Shown here piece after piece: positions 37,483-52,021 of a stretch of 64,000 bases of DNA. The position numbers were made by a program, and so were the translations under genes. How positions within the stretch are numbered: position 1 is the first letter of the stretch; every line of letters begins with the position of its first letter. The notes below the pieces were generated by a model. It saw only the letters and a list, made by a program, of their open reading frames with translations, ran no database searches and was not told the origin of the DNA. The DNA is from an uncultured Pelagibacteraceae bacterium (GTDB taxonomy: Bacteria > Pseudomonadota > Alphaproteobacteria > Pelagibacterales > Pelagibacteraceae): the NCBI GenBank assembly GCA_902590535.1, contig CACIXF010000003.1, positions 1-64,000 of the forward strand. The letters are read 5' to 3'.

Positions 37483-39281
37483 TGAGCACTAAAGAAAATA
37501 ATTTAAAAGAAAAATTCAAAATTGCTTTAACTTCTACTGCAAAAGTAATTGCTGATGATTTTGATCTAAAAAAAACAAATTCTGAAGAAAAAAAAATAAA
37601 AGAATTTAATTTTCTAGAGATTGATAATTTAACTAGTCCAGCTGATTTTATAAGATTACGTGCAGAAACAGATTCCTCTGCTTTGAAAAAAAAATTTTGT
37701 AATGAAACAATTTACAAAAAAAACCTTCCCTCAAATACATCTTCTAGATCTCTTTATAATATCGCTGAAAAAATACGCTACGAGACTCTAGGAGGAAAAA
37801 TGTTAAAAGGAATTGAGAAAAATTTTCAAGAAAATTATCATCAAATAATAAATCGTAAACGCAAAGATCAATTAAAAACTAAAGAGGATGTATCTGTATC
37901 AGAGGCATTCGAGTTATATATGCTTAAGAATTTTCATAAAATTAAGCTAAATCCTCTAACAACAAAAATGCTTAGTTTTTGGGAAAAAGACTTTGAGGAC
38001 GCTATAGAAAAACATAAAGAATTTTTACTTAAAAATCTTGAGGATCAAAACATTTATAGCTCAAAATTTTCAGAAATATTGGAAGAAATGGATATTTTTC
38101 AAAGTGAAGATGAGGACGAAAGAAAAGAAGAAAATCAAGATCAAGGACAAGATAATCCATCAAATGAGGATGAAAATAATGACAAAGAAGATAATAAAGA
38201 TGAAAAAGATGAAAATGTATCAGAAGCTTCACTAGATGCTGACTATAGTGTTGATGAATTTAACTTTGACGAACAGCTGTCTGACACAGAGTCAGATGAA
38301 CAAAGCTCTGAGCAAGTAGCTCAAAAAAAAATAGATAATATCAATTTAGATTATAAAATATTTACAACTCAGTTTGATGAAGTTGTAAAAGCTGAAAATC
38401 TAGAAAATGCAGATGAAGCGACAAAACTAAGAAAAAATTTAGATCAACAATTAATTGGCTTTCAAGATATTATAACGAAACTCGCAAATAAACTTCAAAG
38501 ACAATTACTTGCAAAACAAAATAGAGCATGGGAATTTGATTTAGAGGAAGGATTATTAGACAGTTCAAAACTTCCAAGAATTATTATGGATCCATATAAT
38601 TCTTTATCATTCAAAAAAGAAAAAGATTTAGATTTTAAAGATACAGTAGTAACTCTACTTATTGATAATTCTGGATCCATGAGAGGAAGACCAATCACCA
38701 TTGCAGCTATTTGCGCAGATATTTTATCCAGAACGCTGGAAAGGTGCTCTGTTAAAGTTGAAATTTTAGGTTTCACAACTAAAAATTGGAAGGGTGGACA
38801 AAGTAGAGAATTATGGACCAAAAATTCCAAACCTAAAACACCAGGAAGATTGAACGACCTTAGACATATAATTTACAAAGGAGCAGATACCCACTGGAGA
38901 CAGGCAAAAAATAATTTAGGGCTAATGCTTAAAGAAGGATTGCTCAAAGAGAACATCGATGGAGAAGCTATATCGTGGGCCTATAACAGAATAAAAAAGA
39001 GAAAAGAGGAAAGAAAAATATTAATGGTTATTTCTGATGGAGCACCTGTAGATGACTCAACTCTTTCTGTAAATTCAGGTGATTTTTTGGAAAAACATTT
39101 AAAAAAGATTGTAAAATTTATTGAAAATAAATCGGATATTGAAGTTTTGGCTATTGGAATTGGTCACGATGTTTCAAGATATTACAATAAAGCTATTAAA
39201 ATTACTGACGTAAATGAATTAGGAGATGTTATGATATCTCAATTAAGCTCATTATTTGAATCAAAGAACAAATACCATTAA
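37482..39281 (+). CDS. cobT: CobT-like protein with VWA domain
   Basis: Acidic linker, [17 protein letters not shown]-terminal [20 protein letters not shown]. Confidence 0.88.
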   Translation: MSTKENNLKEKFKIALTSTAKVIADDFDLKKTNSEEKKIKEFNFLEIDNLTSPADFIRLRAETDSSALKKKFCNETIYKKNLPSNTSSRSLYNIAEKIRYETLGGKMLKGIEKNFQENYHQIINRKRKDQLKTKEDVSVSEAFELYMLKNFHKIKLNPLTTKMLSFWEKDFEDAIEKHKEFLLKNLEDQNIYSSKFSEILEEMDIFQSEDEDERKEENQDQGQDNPSNEDENNDKEDNKDEKDENVSEASLDADYSVDEFNFDEQLSDTESDEQSSEQVAQKKIDNINLDYKIFTTQFDEVVKAENLENADEATKLRKNLDQQLIGFQDIITKLANKLQRQLLAKQNRAWEFDLEEGLLDSSKLPRIIMDPYNSLSFKKEKDLDFKDTVVTLLIDNSGSMRGRPITIAAICADILSRTLERCSVKVEILGFTTKNWKGGQSRELWTKNSKPKTPGRLNDLRHIIYKGADTHWRQAKNNLGLMLKEGLLKENIDGEAISWAYNRIKKRKEERKILMVISDGAPVDDSTLSVNSGDFLEKHLKKIVKFIENKSDIEVLAIGIGHDVSRYYNKAIKITDVNELGDVMISQLSSLFESKNKYH

Positions 39282-40558
39282 ATATTAAATAATTCTTTAT
39301 TCTTCCACCTAATAATAACTTCAGCACCACTACGTGTTTTAGAATTTCTACAATTAATTGATGCAAAATTTTTTTCTAATAAAGTTTTACCAATAAACAA
39401 TCCTAATCCTAAACCCTCTTTAGACTTATCTTTTGAATAATTTGATTTTAAATATGGTTCTCCAATTTTAGATATAATATCTCGTGGATAACCATCACCA
39501 TCATCTTCTACTGTGAGCTCTGTAAATTCACTGTCACTTTTCAAATTAATAAAAATAGAATTTTTGGCAAATTTATTTGCGTTTCCTATAAAGTTTCTTA
39601 ATCCATAAACTATTTCAATAGATTTACTTATTTTTTTTGGGTTTGAATCTTGATCAAAATTGAAGATAAACTCCTTTTTACTTATTTCCTTAAATGAAGA
39701 GATTATTTCGTGCAAATAATCTCGAATATTAATATCTTTATCAATAAATTCATCTTCCTCTACAGGATTTAAAGTTAATCTCTTTAAAATTTCATTACAT
39801 CTCTCGACTTGGCTATTTAATAACTCTATATCTTTCTCCAAATCTTTTTGCCCCTTAAATTGTTTCATTAAATCATGTGCAATTATTGTTATTGTGGAAA
39901 GTGGTGTACCTAAAGAATGTGCTGCCGCAGCAGCTTGACCACCTAAAGATAAAAGCTCATGTTCTTTAGCCATCACCTCTTCCATTTTTCCTAATGCCTC
40001 TTTTCTTAATCTAGATTGTGTGCCAAACGTCATTGCAAAATAATTTAAAAATACTAAAGCGATTATCAAAGATGCTGGGATAGAATAATAAAAATAATGA
40101 TTGTTATGAAAATCACTATTTAAATTAATTGGCAAATCTTGATAACTAAAAGTTAAAAAAATAATTATAATTATTGTTAAGATTACTAACAAAGTATTAG
40201 TTCTTAAGCTTAAATTTGATGAAGAAAAAACACTTGGTATTAATATAAAAATCACAAATGGATTAGTTATGCCCCCTGACAAATAAAGAAGGACACCTAA
40301 TTGCAAAATATCTATAAGCAGGAAGATAAAAGCAGATCTATCTGATAATTGTGTTTTTTTATAAATAAAAATTAAATATAAATTACTTAATATTCCTAAA
40401 AATATAACTAAATTTGAGGTAATAAAATCAAAACTGGAATTTAGAAATAAATATACAAAATTTACTGCAATTAATTGTCCAATAATTCCAATCCATCTAA
40501 GAGTTATATAAGTTGATTTTTTAAAGGAATGATATTTTGAAGTTTCAAAAAACTTCAT
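39278..40558 (-). CDS. regB: RegB/PrrB-like redox sensor histidine kinase
   Basis: N-terminal TM helices, GGITNPF, phosphoacceptor box [23 protein letters not shown], HATPase domain VEDDGDGYP. Confidence 0.82.
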   Translation of the reverse strand: MKFFETSKYHSFKKSTYITLRWIGIIGQLIAVNFVYLFLNSSFDFITSNLVIFLGILSNLYLIFIYKKTQLSDRSAFIFLLIDILQLGVLLYLSGGITNPFVIFILIPSVFSSSNLSLRTNTLLVILTIIIIIFLTFSYQDLPINLNSDFHNNHYFYYSIPASLIIALVFLNYFAMTFGTQSRLRKEALGKMEEVMAKEHELLSLGGQAAAAAHSLGTPLSTITIIAHDLMKQFKGQKDLEKDIELLNSQVERCNEILKRLTLNPVEEDEFIDKDINIRDYLHEIISSFKEISKKEFIFNFDQDSNPKKISKSIEIVYGLRNFIGNANKFAKNSIFINLKSDSEFTELTVEDDGDGYPRDIISKIGEPYLKSNYSKDKSKEGLGLGLFIGKTLLEKNFASINCRNSKTRSGAEVIIRWKNKELFNI

Positions 40559-40560
40559 TA

Positions 40561-42627
<2,067 letters not shown>

Positions 42628-42740
42628 TTAATAATTGGAAAAACAAAATTATAACATTTTTTTTTAAAATTTGTTGAATTATAATTATTAACTGAAATTA
42701 AAATGTTATTATTTACGTTTAAAATCAACACTAATTTACG

Positions 42741-43508
42741 ATGATATTTAAAAAACTTTTTACAGGTATAAAAATTAGAATTTTAAAAACTTTAAAGAAA
42801 AATCGGGGATATTTTAATATAGCAGGAATTAAAATGTACTTAGATTTTTTAGATCCTATAGATAGAGAGCTAATAACAACACAAAAATATGAGGAAAAAG
42901 AAATTAATTTTATAAAAAAATTATATAATTTATATCATTTTGAATATTTTTTAGATGTTGGAGCAAATTGTGGTTATTATAGCGTTAAACTTGCAACAGA
43001 ATTTAATAAACTAAAAGTAATAGCTTTTGAACCAAACACTGAAGCATATGTTAAATTCAAAAATACAATAAAATTGAACCCAAAATTAAGTGATAGAATA
43101 AATATAAACAACTTTGGTTTATCAAATTCTTCAGGTCCACTTGAAATGACATCTCTAGAGAAGTTTGGATACCTGCAGAGCGGAGGATCAACTATAATAA
43201 ATACAGATGAAAAAAAATATCTAAAAACAAAAATTTTTATTTGTGATTTTAAAATTGGTAGTGAAATATTAAAATTTAAAAAAAAAAAATTGTGTATAAA
43301 AATTGATGTAGAGGGTCATGAATTTAATGTAATTCAAGGGCTAAAAGATTTACTGAGTGAAAATGATGTAATCCTTCAAATCGAAATAACAAAAGAAAAC
43401 TTTGAGGTTACTAATAATTTTTTAACACAAATTGGTTATAAATCATTTAATAGGTTTACTGGAAGAGCTAGTTTTATCTCAAATCATTATTATAAAAACT
43501 TTAATTGA
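42741..43508 (+). CDS. FkbM-family methyltransferase
   Basis: FLDVGANCGYYSVKLA, IAFEPNTEAY, CIKIDVEGHEFNVIQGL. Confidence 0.85.
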   Translation: MIFKKLFTGIKIRILKTLKKNRGYFNIAGIKMYLDFLDPIDRELITTQKYEEKEINFIKKLYNLYHFEYFLDVGANCGYYSVKLATEFNKLKVIAFEPNTEAYVKFKNTIKLNPKLSDRININNFGLSNSSGPLEMTSLEKFGYLQSGGSTIINTDEKKYLKTKIFICDFKIGSEILKFKKKKLCIKIDVEGHEFNVIQGLKDLLSENDVILQIEITKENFEVTNNFLTQIGYKSFNRFTGRASFISNHYYKNFN

Positions 43509-43517
43509 TTAATTAAA

Positions 43518-43607
43518 TGGCGGAGAGAATGGGATTCGAACCCATGATAGAGTTTCCCCTATACACGCTTTCCAAGCGTGCGCCTTCAACCACTCGGCCA
43601 CCTCTCC
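43518..43607 (-). tRNA. tRNA-Ser (GGA), CCA encoded
   Basis: GGAGAGGTGGCCGAGTGGTTGAAGGC..., anticodon region GCTTGGAAAGC, long variable arm, TTCGAAT T-loop. Confidence 0.95.
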
Positions 43608-43609
43608 AA

Positions 43610-45418
43610 CTATTTTTCTTTTGAAATCTTAAGTACACCAATAAATGCCTCTTGTGGAATTTCGACTCTTCCAAATTGTTTTGATCTTGCTTTTCCTTTT
43701 TTCTGTTTTTCTAAAAGTTTTCTTTTTCTATCAGTTGCTCCACCACCGTGAATTTTAGTTAAAACATCCTTTTTAAATCCCTTTATAGTTTCTCTAGCAA
43801 TAATTTTACCTCCTATGGCGGCTTGAACTGGAATCATAAAGTTATGTCGAGGTATTAAATTTTTTAATTTTTCACAAACCTCTCTCCCAGTTTTTTGTGC
43901 AAAGTCTTTATGTATCATCATTGCTAGGGCATCAACTGGTTCTCCATTAACTAGAATACCAAGTTTTACCAAATCTCCTTCTCTATGCTCAATAATTTCA
44001 TAGTCAAAACTAGCATATCCACTAGTCATAGATTTTAATCTATCATTAAAATCAAAAACAACTTCATTCAATGGTAACTCATAATTCACTACAGCTCTAT
44101 TACCTGAATAACTTAGATTAGTCTGAATTCCTCTTTTATCCTGACACATTTTTATAATTGAGCCTAAATATTGATCAGGAGTAATGATTGTTGCTTTTAT
44201 CCATGGTTCTTCAATATATTTTATTAAAGTAGGGTCAGGTAAACTCGATGGATTTTGAAGTTCAATTATATTTCCATTATTAAGATAAACTTTATAAACA
44301 ACACCAGGTGTAGTTGTTAATAAATTAACATCAAATTCTCTTTCTAATCTTTCTGTTACAATTTCCAAATGAAGTAAACCTAAAAATCCACATCTAAAAC
44401 CTAATCCTAAAGCAGAAGATGACTCAGGTTCAAATGAGAAGCTTGCATCATTTAATTGTAATTTAGCTAGACCATCTTTAAGTTTTTGAAACTCAGAACT
44501 ATCTACTGGAAATAACCCGCAGAACACTACCGGCTTACTTGGTTTAAATCCTGGCAAAGCATCTTTTAAAGGTTTTGAAGCATCACAAATCGTATCTCCA
44601 ACTTTTGTTTCGGACAAAACTTTAATTCCTGTTGTAATAAACCCAATCTCGCCTGTTTTTAGTTCATTTATGTCTACTGGTTTTGGTGTAAAAACCCCAA
44701 CTTTTTCAACAATATATTCTTGATTTGTTGACATCATTTTTATTTTCATGTGTTTTGAAAGTTTGCCATCTATCACTCTCACCAAAATCACTACACCTAG
44801 ATATGTATCATACCAACTATCAACCAATAAACATTTTAAATCTGCTGAACTTTCTCCTTTAGGGGCGGGTAATGTTGTGATTATTTGTTCTAAAATATCT
44901 TCTATTCCTTCTCCTGTTTTACCAGAACATGGAATTGCATTTTCGGTATCAATTCCTATAACTTCCTCAATTTGTTTTTTTGTTCTATCTAAATCTGATG
45001 CAGGTAAATCAACCTTATTTAAAACTGGTACTATCTCATGGTTAGTATCTAAAGCTTGGTAAACATTTGCCAAAGTTTGAGCTTCTACCCCTTGTGTACT
45101 ATCTACGATCAAAATTGAACCTTCACATGCATATAAAGATCTACTTACTTCATAGCTGAAATCTACATGGCCTGGAGTATCAATAATATTTAAAATATAA
45201 TTTTTTCCATTTTTAGCTTTATAATTTAATTTTACAGTCTGAGCTTTAATTGTGATTCCTCTTTCACGCTCAATATCCATAGAGTCTAAAACTTGAGCTT
45301 TCATTTCTCTTTCAGTTAATCCACCGCAACTATGAATAATTCTATCGGCTATAGTAGATTTTCCATGATCAATATGTGCAATTATTGCAAAATTTCTTAT
45401 ATTATCAATTGAACTCAT
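43610..45418 (-). CDS. lepA: Elongation factor 4
   Basis: [47 protein letters not shown]; 602 aa. Confidence 0.97.
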   Translation of the reverse strand: MSSIDNIRNFAIIAHIDHGKSTIADRIIHSCGGLTEREMKAQVLDSMDIERERGITIKAQTVKLNYKAKNGKNYILNIIDTPGHVDFSYEVSRSLYACEGSILIVDSTQGVEAQTLANVYQALDTNHEIVPVLNKVDLPASDLDRTKKQIEEVIGIDTENAIPCSGKTGEGIEDILEQIITTLPAPKGESSADLKCLLVDSWYDTYLGVVILVRVIDGKLSKHMKIKMMSTNQEYIVEKVGVFTPKPVDINELKTGEIGFITTGIKVLSETKVGDTICDASKPLKDALPGFKPSKPVVFCGLFPVDSSEFQKLKDGLAKLQLNDASFSFEPESSSALGLGFRCGFLGLLHLEIVTERLEREFDVNLLTTTPGVVYKVYLNNGNIIELQNPSSLPDPTLIKYIEEPWIKATIITPDQYLGSIIKMCQDKRGIQTNLSYSGNRAVVNYELPLNEVVFDFNDRLKSMTSGYASFDYEIIEHREGDLVKLGILVNGEPVDALAMMIHKDFAQKTGREVCEKLKNLIPRHNFMIPVQAAIGGKIIARETIKGFKKDVLTKIHGGGATDRKRKLLEKQKKGKARSKQFGRVEIPQEAFIGVLKISKEK

Positions 45419-45426
45419 TAATTGTT

Positions 45427-47835
45427 TTAGGAACGAATTTTAGCACCAGTTTTATTTTCAACTGTTTCTATTATCAAATTATTAGTTTTTTCTAAATCAT
45501 TATCCGTTAAAGTTTTTTCCAATGATTGAATAGTAACGCTTATAGCAACTGATTTTTGATTTTCAGGAATATTATCTCCTTCGTAAACGTCAAATACTTT
45601 AATATTTGAAATTAAATTTTTATCAATATTTGATATAACACTTACTAAATCTTGCACACTTATTTTTTTATCAATAATGAATGCAAAATCTCTTTCGGAT
45701 TTTTGAAAGTCAGATACTGAATATTTTATTTTTTGATCTTTTAAGGGTTTTTTTGGCAGTTTTAAATTATCTAAAAATATTTCGAATCCTACTAAAGACT
45801 CTGTTTTAATATCTAGTGTTTTGACAATGTTTGGATGAATTTCACCAAAATAAGCAGCTACCTTATCTTTTCCCTTATTTAAAAATACTCTACCTGATTT
45901 TCCTGGATGATAATAATTGGGGCTTTCATCATCGATATAAAATTTTTCTGAGTCATAACCAGCTTCTACTAAAGTTTGTATAACATCTCTTTTAATGTCA
46001 AAAACATCTACATTTCTCTCTTTTTCAAGCCAAGAAAGTCTAGATTTTTTTCCAGCTGACAAACCGCAAACAACAGTATTCTGTTCTCCAGGTTGTAAAC
46101 CATAAAATATTGGCCCTATTTCAAATAGTGATAAATCTTTAATTCCTCTATCTAAGTTTTTGCTCATATACATCACTAAATTTGAAAAAATAGAATTTCT
46201 TAATACCCCCAACTCAGAGCTAATTGGATTTATAATTTTTATTTCTTTATTGGCTTCTTTAAAGTGATCGTTAAATTTTGAGTCTGTAAAAGACCAAGTT
46301 ATTGCTTCCAAATACCCTTTAGATGCTACTGCCCTTTGAAGAAAATGAAATAACTTTTGAGTTGGATTTAATGTATTTTTTGATCTTTCTTTAATAGGAT
46401 TTTCTATTTTTATTTTTTCATAACCACTAATTCTTACAAGTTCCTCTACTATATCAATCTCTTGAACAACATCTGGTCTCCAGGATGGAACTGATAATTT
46501 TAAGAATTTTTTCTCTTTTTTTAATTTAAAACCAAGTTTTTCTAAAATGATTATCATTTCTTTAGTTGAAATTTTAAAACCAGTAATTTTTTCAAATGTT
46601 TTTGGTTCAAATTTTATTACTTTGTTTTTATAAGACCCAATTTTTTGAATATCTATTTTACTAATTTCACCACCACAAATTTCCTTAATTAAAAAAGCTG
46701 CTTTATTTAATCCATCTTCAATAGATAACTGATCTATACCTCTTTCAAATCTAAATTTAGCATCTGTATCAATATTTAATTTCTTGGCAGTTTTTCTAAT
46801 AGATCTTGGATCAAAATAAGCCGACTCCAATAAAACATTTTTTGTATCTAACTCTGTACCAGATCTTGTTCCTCCAATAATTCCTCCTAGGCCCAAGACA
46901 CCTTTGTTATCACTTATTACACACATTCCATCATCTAGTTTATAATTTTTATTATCTAGAGCAGTAAATTCTTCTCCTGATTTTGAATTTCTAACAATTA
47001 TTCCTTTATCAATTTTGTCAGCATCGTATGCGTGCAAAGGACGATTAATATCAATCATGACATAATTTGTAATATCCACAATTGCAGATATTGGTTTTTG
47101 GCCTATAGAAATTAATTTATCTTTCAACCATTGAGGGCTTTCTGTATTTTTGACGTTAGTTATCAAGCAGCTACCAAAAGATAAACAGCCTTGATTTTTT
47201 TCCTTCGTTATTTTTACTTTTAGGGTCTGTTTTTTATTTGATTTAATTTTTTCATTTTTTTCTGGTTTTAAGTTTCCAAAACCTGCAGCTGATAAATCTC
47301 TCGCTATCCCCCGAACACCGAGGCAGTCTGGTCTATTTGGTGTAATTGATAAATCGATAAGATTAGAGCTTGGTTTAGAAAAATAACTTTTTCCAATATT
47401 TTTGGCATATTTGGATGATGACAGCTCTGTAATCCCATCACTTTCATCTGATAAATTTAATTCAGATTCGGAACAGAGCATTCCATAGGATGTGACATCT
47501 CTTATTTTAGCAACAACAAGCTTAGTTTTGTTTTTTGGGATTATTGCTCCTGGTGGGGCATATACAGTAAGAAGGCCCTCTCTTGCATTTGCAGCACCAC
47601 AAACAACTTTTTTGATTTCTTTATTACCAATATCAACATCACAAACTTTAAGTCTGTCTGCATTAGGATGTTTTTCTGTTTTTATAATTTTTGCTACCTT
47701 AAATAAATCTAACCCCTCATATAAGTTTTCTATGCTCTCAACCTCAAGACCTATGTCTGTTAGTTTCTCAAGAAGTTTATCTTCTTTCACACTTGTTTTT
47801 AAATGATCTTTTAACCAATCATATGTAATCTTCAT
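45427..47835 (-). CDS. pheT: Phenylalanyl-tRNA synthetase beta subunit
   Basis: N-terminal [15 protein letters not shown], tRNA-binding domain, B5 and FDX-ACB regions. Confidence 0.95.
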   Translation of the reverse strand: MKITYDWLKDHLKTSVKEDKLLEKLTDIGLEVESIENLYEGLDLFKVAKIIKTEKHPNADRLKVCDVDIGNKEIKKVVCGAANAREGLLTVYAPPGAIIPKNKTKLVVAKIRDVTSYGMLCSESELNLSDESDGITELSSSKYAKNIGKSYFSKPSSNLIDLSITPNRPDCLGVRGIARDLSAAGFGNLKPEKNEKIKSNKKQTLKVKITKEKNQGCLSFGSCLITNVKNTESPQWLKDKLISIGQKPISAIVDITNYVMIDINRPLHAYDADKIDKGIIVRNSKSGEEFTALDNKNYKLDDGMCVISDNKGVLGLGGIIGGTRSGTELDTKNVLLESAYFDPRSIRKTAKKLNIDTDAKFRFERGIDQLSIEDGLNKAAFLIKEICGGEISKIDIQKIGSYKNKVIKFEPKTFEKITGFKISTKEMIIILEKLGFKLKKEKKFLKLSVPSWRPDVVQEIDIVEELVRISGYEKIKIENPIKERSKNTLNPTQKLFHFLQRAVASKGYLEAITWSFTDSKFNDHFKEANKEIKIINPISSELGVLRNSIFSNLVMYMSKNLDRGIKDLSLFEIGPIFYGLQPGEQNTVVCGLSAGKKSRLSWLEKERNVDVFDIKRDVIQTLVEAGYDSEKFYIDDESPNYYHPGKSGRVFLNKGKDKVAAYFGEIHPNIVKTLDIKTESLVGFEIFLDNLKLPKKPLKDQKIKYSVSDFQKSERDFAFIIDKKISVQDLVSVISNIDKNLISNIKVFDVYEGDNIPENQKSVAISVTIQSLEKTLTDNDLEKTNNLIIETVENKTGAKIRS

Positions 47836-48899
47836 CTGCTTAAACCTCTGTAATTTGAAGGAACATCAAGTGGATCAAAACCAAAATGATTTAGCCACCT
47901 GTAATCACAATCAAAAAAAGCTCTTAAATCATTAATGCCATATTTAAGCATTGCTAATCGGTCTATACCTATGCCAAAGGCATATCCTTGAAATTTTGAA
48001 GGATCTACTTTTACATTTCTTAAGACATTAGGATGCACCATACCGCAACCTAAAATTTCAAGCCACTTATCTCCTTCTCCAATAATTATTTTTCCATCTT
48101 TTACTTCATAACCAATGTCTACTTCAGCAGATGGTTCTGTGAATGGAAAATGACTAGGTCTAAATCTCATTTTAATTTTTTCTACTTCAAAAAATTCTTT
48201 AATAAAATAATTCAAGCATCCTTTCAAATGCCCCATATTAATATTTGTATCAATATGCAAACCTTCTACTTGATGAAACATTGGTGCGTGTGTTTGATCA
48301 CTATCAGATCTGTAAGTTCTTCCAGGAGCAATAATCTTGAATGGAGGTTTGTCTTTTAGCATGGTTCTGATTTGAACTGGTGAAGTATGAGTTCGTAACA
48401 AAACCTCTTTGTTTTCATCTAAGTAAAATGTATCATGCATATCTCTCGCTGGATGATTGTCTGGTGTGTTTAGAGCAGTAAAGTTGTTGTATTCATTTTC
48501 AACATCAGGGCCTTCCTCAACACTAAATCCTATTTCAGAGAAAATAGATGAAATTTCATCAATCGTTTGTGATACTGGATGAACTTTTCCTCTAACGAAT
48601 GGTCTTTCAGGTAAAGTTATATCAACTTTTTCCTTTTCTAATTTTTCGTTTATTTTTTTTCCTTCTATTTCAGTAATTTTAGAAGTTATCAAATTCTGAA
48701 GTTCGTCTTTTACTTGATTTAAATCTGATGCAAATTTTTTTCTATCGGTCTCTGGTATTGATCCTATTGTTTTAAATTTTGATGAAATTAAACCATTTTT
48801 ACCAAAGAGCTCAGTTTTGATTTCATTTATTTGATCAATGCTTAAATCATTATCAAGCTTTGATATAAACTGATCTCTAATATTTTTTATCTCTGACAT
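47832..48899 (-). CDS. pheS: Phenylalanyl-tRNA synthetase alpha subunit
   Basis: [38 protein letters not shown]. Confidence 0.96.
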   Translation of the reverse strand: MSEIKNIRDQFISKLDNDLSIDQINEIKTELFGKNGLISSKFKTIGSIPETDRKKFASDLNQVKDELQNLITSKITEIEGKKINEKLEKEKVDITLPERPFVRGKVHPVSQTIDEISSIFSEIGFSVEEGPDVENEYNNFTALNTPDNHPARDMHDTFYLDENKEVLLRTHTSPVQIRTMLKDKPPFKIIAPGRTYRSDSDQTHAPMFHQVEGLHIDTNINMGHLKGCLNYFIKEFFEVEKIKMRFRPSHFPFTEPSAEVDIGYEVKDGKIIIGEGDKWLEILGCGMVHPNVLRNVKVDPSKFQGYAFGIGIDRLAMLKYGINDLRAFFDCDYRWLNHFGFDPLDVPSNYRGLSR

Positions 48900-48939
48900 A
48901 TTAGTAGATTATTTCCTTAAGAAATAAAAACAATAGCGA

Positions 48940-49296
48940 TTAATTTAAAGCTGATTGAGCTTTTTGTACAATTGTTTTGAATGCTTCTGGGCTATCGTAA
49001 GCAATTTCAGCAAGAATTTTTCTATCTATTGCAATACCACATTTATTTAATCCATTGATAAATTTTGAATAAGTTAAGCCCTCGGCTCTAACTCCAGCAT
49101 TGATTCTCTGTATCCACAATGATTTAAAATCTCTTTTTTTATTTCTTCTGTCTCTGTAAGCGTATTGCATGGATTTTTCCATAGCTTGCTTAGCAACTCT
49201 AATAGTATTTTTTCTTCTGCCCCATTGACCTTTTACAGCTTTTAAAACTTTTTTATGTTTAGCTTTACTGGTTACACCTCTTTTAACTCTTGCCAT
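48940..49296 (-). CDS. rplT: 50S ribosomal protein L20
   Basis: [19 protein letters not shown]...[19 protein letters not shown]. Confidence 0.97.
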   Translation of the reverse strand: MARVKRGVTSKAKHKKVLKAVKGQWGRRKNTIRVAKQAMEKSMQYAYRDRRNKKRDFKSLWIQRINAGVRAEGLTYSKFINGLNKCGIAIDRKILAEIAYDSPEAFKTIVQKAQSALN

Positions 49297-49298
49297 TA

Positions 49299-49505
49299 TT
49301 AACCTCTTAAACTGTAAGGCATGTATGACTTAACAATTTTTCCATCTTGTTTAGACAATGTTGTAGTACCTCTTAGTTTTCTTATTTGTGAATTCGTTCT
49401 TTTAATCATGCCATGTCTTTTACCTGCCTGAGCAGAAATAACTTTGCCCTTAGCAGATATTTTAAATCTTTTTTTTGCTGAGCTTTTTGTTTTTAGTTTT
49501 GGCAT
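49299..49505 (-). CDS. rpmI: 50S ribosomal protein L35
   Basis: [15 protein letters not shown]...[18 protein letters not shown]. Confidence 0.97.
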   Translation of the reverse strand: MPKLKTKSSAKKRFKISAKGKVISAQAGKRHGMIKRTNSQIRKLRGTTTLSKQDGKIVKSYMPYSLRG

Positions 49506-49558
49506 AATTCTGCGGACTTATACAAAGAAAGATATAATTTTACAACCTATATTAAGGC

Positions 49559-50104
49559 TTATAAAGGCTGAATTACCATGATCATTTGCTTTCCATCAAA
49601 CTTGGGATGCAATTCTACCTTACCGATATCCTTCATATCTTCTTTAATTTTGCCCATTAGTTCATTTCCTAGATGGGAATGCTGAAGTTCTCTGCCTTTA
49701 AATCTAATAGTGAATTTAACCTTATCTCCTTTAGCTATAAATTTTTTAGCATTTTTGACTTTAAACTCATAATCATGAGTTTCCGTAACAGGTCTCATTT
49801 TAATTTCTTTTAAAGAAACAATTTTTTGTTTTTTCTTTGCAAGATTTGCTTTTTTCTGAGCATCATACTTATATTTACCCATATCCATTATTTTACATAC
49901 AGGAGGATTTGCATTAGGCGCTATTTCAATTAAATCTAAACCTTGATTTTTTGCCATGGAAATAGCTTCATTGGTATTAATCACTCCAAGATTTTCTCCA
50001 TCACTTGCTATAACTTGTACATCAGGAGAAGAAATTCTATTATTAGATCTTGGACCTCTGTCCTTGGTTCTTCTTTGAAAATAATTTTGTTTGAAGTCTG
50101 CCAC
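49559..50104 (-). CDS. infC: Translation initiation factor IF-3
   Basis: GLDLIEIAPNANPPVCKIMDMGKYKY, EIKMRPVTETHDYEFKVKNA. Confidence 0.96.
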   Translation of the reverse strand: MADFKQNYFQRRTKDRGPRSNNRISSPDVQVIASDGENLGVINTNEAISMAKNQGLDLIEIAPNANPPVCKIMDMGKYKYDAQKKANLAKKKQKIVSLKEIKMRPVTETHDYEFKVKNAKKFIAKGDKVKFTIRFKGRELQHSHLGNELMGKIKEDMKDIGKVELHPKFDGKQMIMVIQPL

Positions 50105-52021
50105 TTAGTTTGATGATGCTTTGTTTAAAGCAGAGAATTTTTTTAAGAATTGATCTATACCCATATTTTCTTGTTTATTAGAGTCTAATCTTCTAATCGT
50201 TACTGAATTGGAGTCAACTTCTTTTTTACCACAAATTAATAAAAGCGGTATTTTTGCTAAAGAATGATCTCTAATTTTATAATTTAAATTATGATTTTTT
50301 AAATCTACTGCAGAACTTATACCTGAATTTTTAATCTTATTTGATACCTCGACCGCATAGTCATTAAATTCTTCTGAAATAGGTATTACCATAGTCTGCA
50401 ATGGAGATATCCAAAATGGAAACTTGCCTGCATAGTTTTCAATTAAAATTCCAATAAATCTCTCTAGAGAACCAAATAATGCTCTGTGTAACATAACAGG
50501 AACTTTTTTAGTTCCATCTTTGTCAACGTAAGAAGCATCTAATCTTCCAGGTAAATTTAAATCTACCTGTAAAGTTCCACATTGCCAATCTCTACCAATA
50601 GCATCTCGTAAAACAAATTCAATTTTAGGTCCATAAAATGCTCCCTCACCTTTATTAATGGTATATTCTAATTTAGAAGCTTTAACAGCTTCAAGTAAAG
50701 AGGCTTCTGCTTTATCCCATACTGCATCATCACCAACTCTTATTTCTGGTCTGTCTGCATATTTTAGAATTACATTTTCGAAACCAAGGTCTTTATAAAT
50801 ATCTAGTATTAAATTTGTAACAATTAAACATTCACTAGTAATTTGATCTTCTGTACAAAAAATATGGGCATCATCTTGTGTAAAGGCTCTTACTCTTAAT
50901 AAACCATGCAAAGCGCCTGATGGCTCATAACGATGAACTTTTCCAAATTCAGCAAAACGTAAAGGAAGATCTCTATAACTTTTTAGGCCTTGATTAAATA
51001 CCTGGATATGACCAGGACAATTCATCGGTTTAATTGCAAAAACTTTCTCATCTGGTGTTTCAGAAGTGTACATGTTTTCTCCATATTTTTCCCAATGCCC
51101 AGATTTCTCCCATAGTTGTCTATCTAATACCTCTGGAGTATTTACCTCTTTATAACCAGCAGCATCTTGTCTGCTTCTCATATAGTTAATGAGCTTTTGA
51201 AATAAACCCCATCCTCTTTCATGCCAAAATACTGAGCCAGGGCTTTCTTCTCTAAAATGAAATAAATCCATTTCTCTACCTAATTTTCTATGATCTCTTT
51301 TTTCCGCTTCTTCTATTCTTTTCAAATATTGATCTAGATCTTTTTGAGTTGCCCAACTCGTACCATAAATTCGTTGCAACATTTCATTATTAGAGTCTCC
51401 TCTCCAATATGCTCCTGACACTTTTGTAAGTTTAAAATATTTTCCGATTTTACCTGTGGAAGAGAGATGTGGACCTCTACATAAATCATGCCATTCTCCA
51501 TGAAAATAAATTGATACATCTTCGTTTTCAGGTATTGCTTCAATCAACTCAGCTTTATAAATTTCTCCTTTTTTTTTAAAATGGCTAATTGCTTTGTTTC
51601 TATCCCAAACTTCTCTTTTTGTTATTTCATTCCTATCAACAATCTCTTTCATTTTATTTTCAATTTTTACTAGATCATCCTCTGTAAATGGTTCTTTTCT
51701 AGCAAAGTCGTAATAAAATCCATTTTCTATCACTGGTCCAATTGTAACTTGTGTGCCAGGAAACAATTCTTGAACAGCCATAGCTAAAATATGGGCTGTG
51801 TCATGCCTTATAGTTTCCAAGCCCTCAGGATTTTTTGAGGTAAAAATTTTTACAGAACAATCATTTTCAATTAGAAAATCAAGATCTTTAAGTTCACCAT
51901 CAACACTTATGACCATGGCTTGTTTAGCTAATGATTTACTAATTTTTTCAGCTACTTCTAGTCCAGTAACTTTATTAGGAAAATCAATATTGTTTCCGTC
52001 GGGTAATGTTATTATCGGCAT
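50105..52021 (-). CDS. thrS: Threonyl-tRNA synthetase
   Basis: TGS domain, RHDTAHILAMAVQELFP, class II motifs, PMNCPGHIQVF. Confidence 0.97.
   Translation of the reverse strand: MPIITLPDGNNIDFPNKVTGLEVAEKISKSLAKQAMVISVDGELKDLDFLIENDCSVKIFTSKNPEGLETIRHDTAHILAMAVQELFPGTQVTIGPVIENGFYYDFARKEPFTEDDLVKIENKMKEIVDRNEITKREVWDRNKAISHFKKKGEIYKAELIEAIPENEDVSIYFHGEWHDLCRGPHLSSTGKIGKYFKLTKVSGAYWRGDSNNEMLQRIYGTSWATQKDLDQYLKRIEEAEKRDHRKLGREMDLFHFREESPGSVFWHERGWGLFQKLINYMRSRQDAAGYKEVNTPEVLDRQLWEKSGHWEKYGENMYTSETPDEKVFAIKPMNCPGHIQVFNQGLKSYRDLPLRFAEFGKVHRYEPSGALHGLLRVRAFTQDDAHIFCTEDQITSECLIVTNLILDIYKDLGFENVILKYADRPEIRVGDDAVWDKAEASLLEAVKASKLEYTINKGEGAFYGPKIEFVLRDAIGRDWQCGTLQVDLNLPGRLDASYVDKDGTKKVPVMLHRALFGSLERFIGILIENYAGKFPFWISPLQTMVIPISEEFNDYAVEVSNKIKNSGISSAVDLKNHNLNYKIRDHSLAKIPLLLICGKKEVDSNSVTIRRLDSNKQENMGIDQFLKKFSALNKASSN

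Noticed and set aside
38038-38235. Lysine/methionine-rich alternate-frame ORF within cobT
   Set aside because: Low-complexity reading of the acidic linker of CobT in another frame; no independent support.
42651-42709. Distant inverted repeat ATAACATTTT...AAAATGTTAT between gyrB and the FkbM gene
   Set aside because: Arms are nearly all A/T and separated by 39 nt in a very AT-rich intergenic region, so it is plausible by chance.
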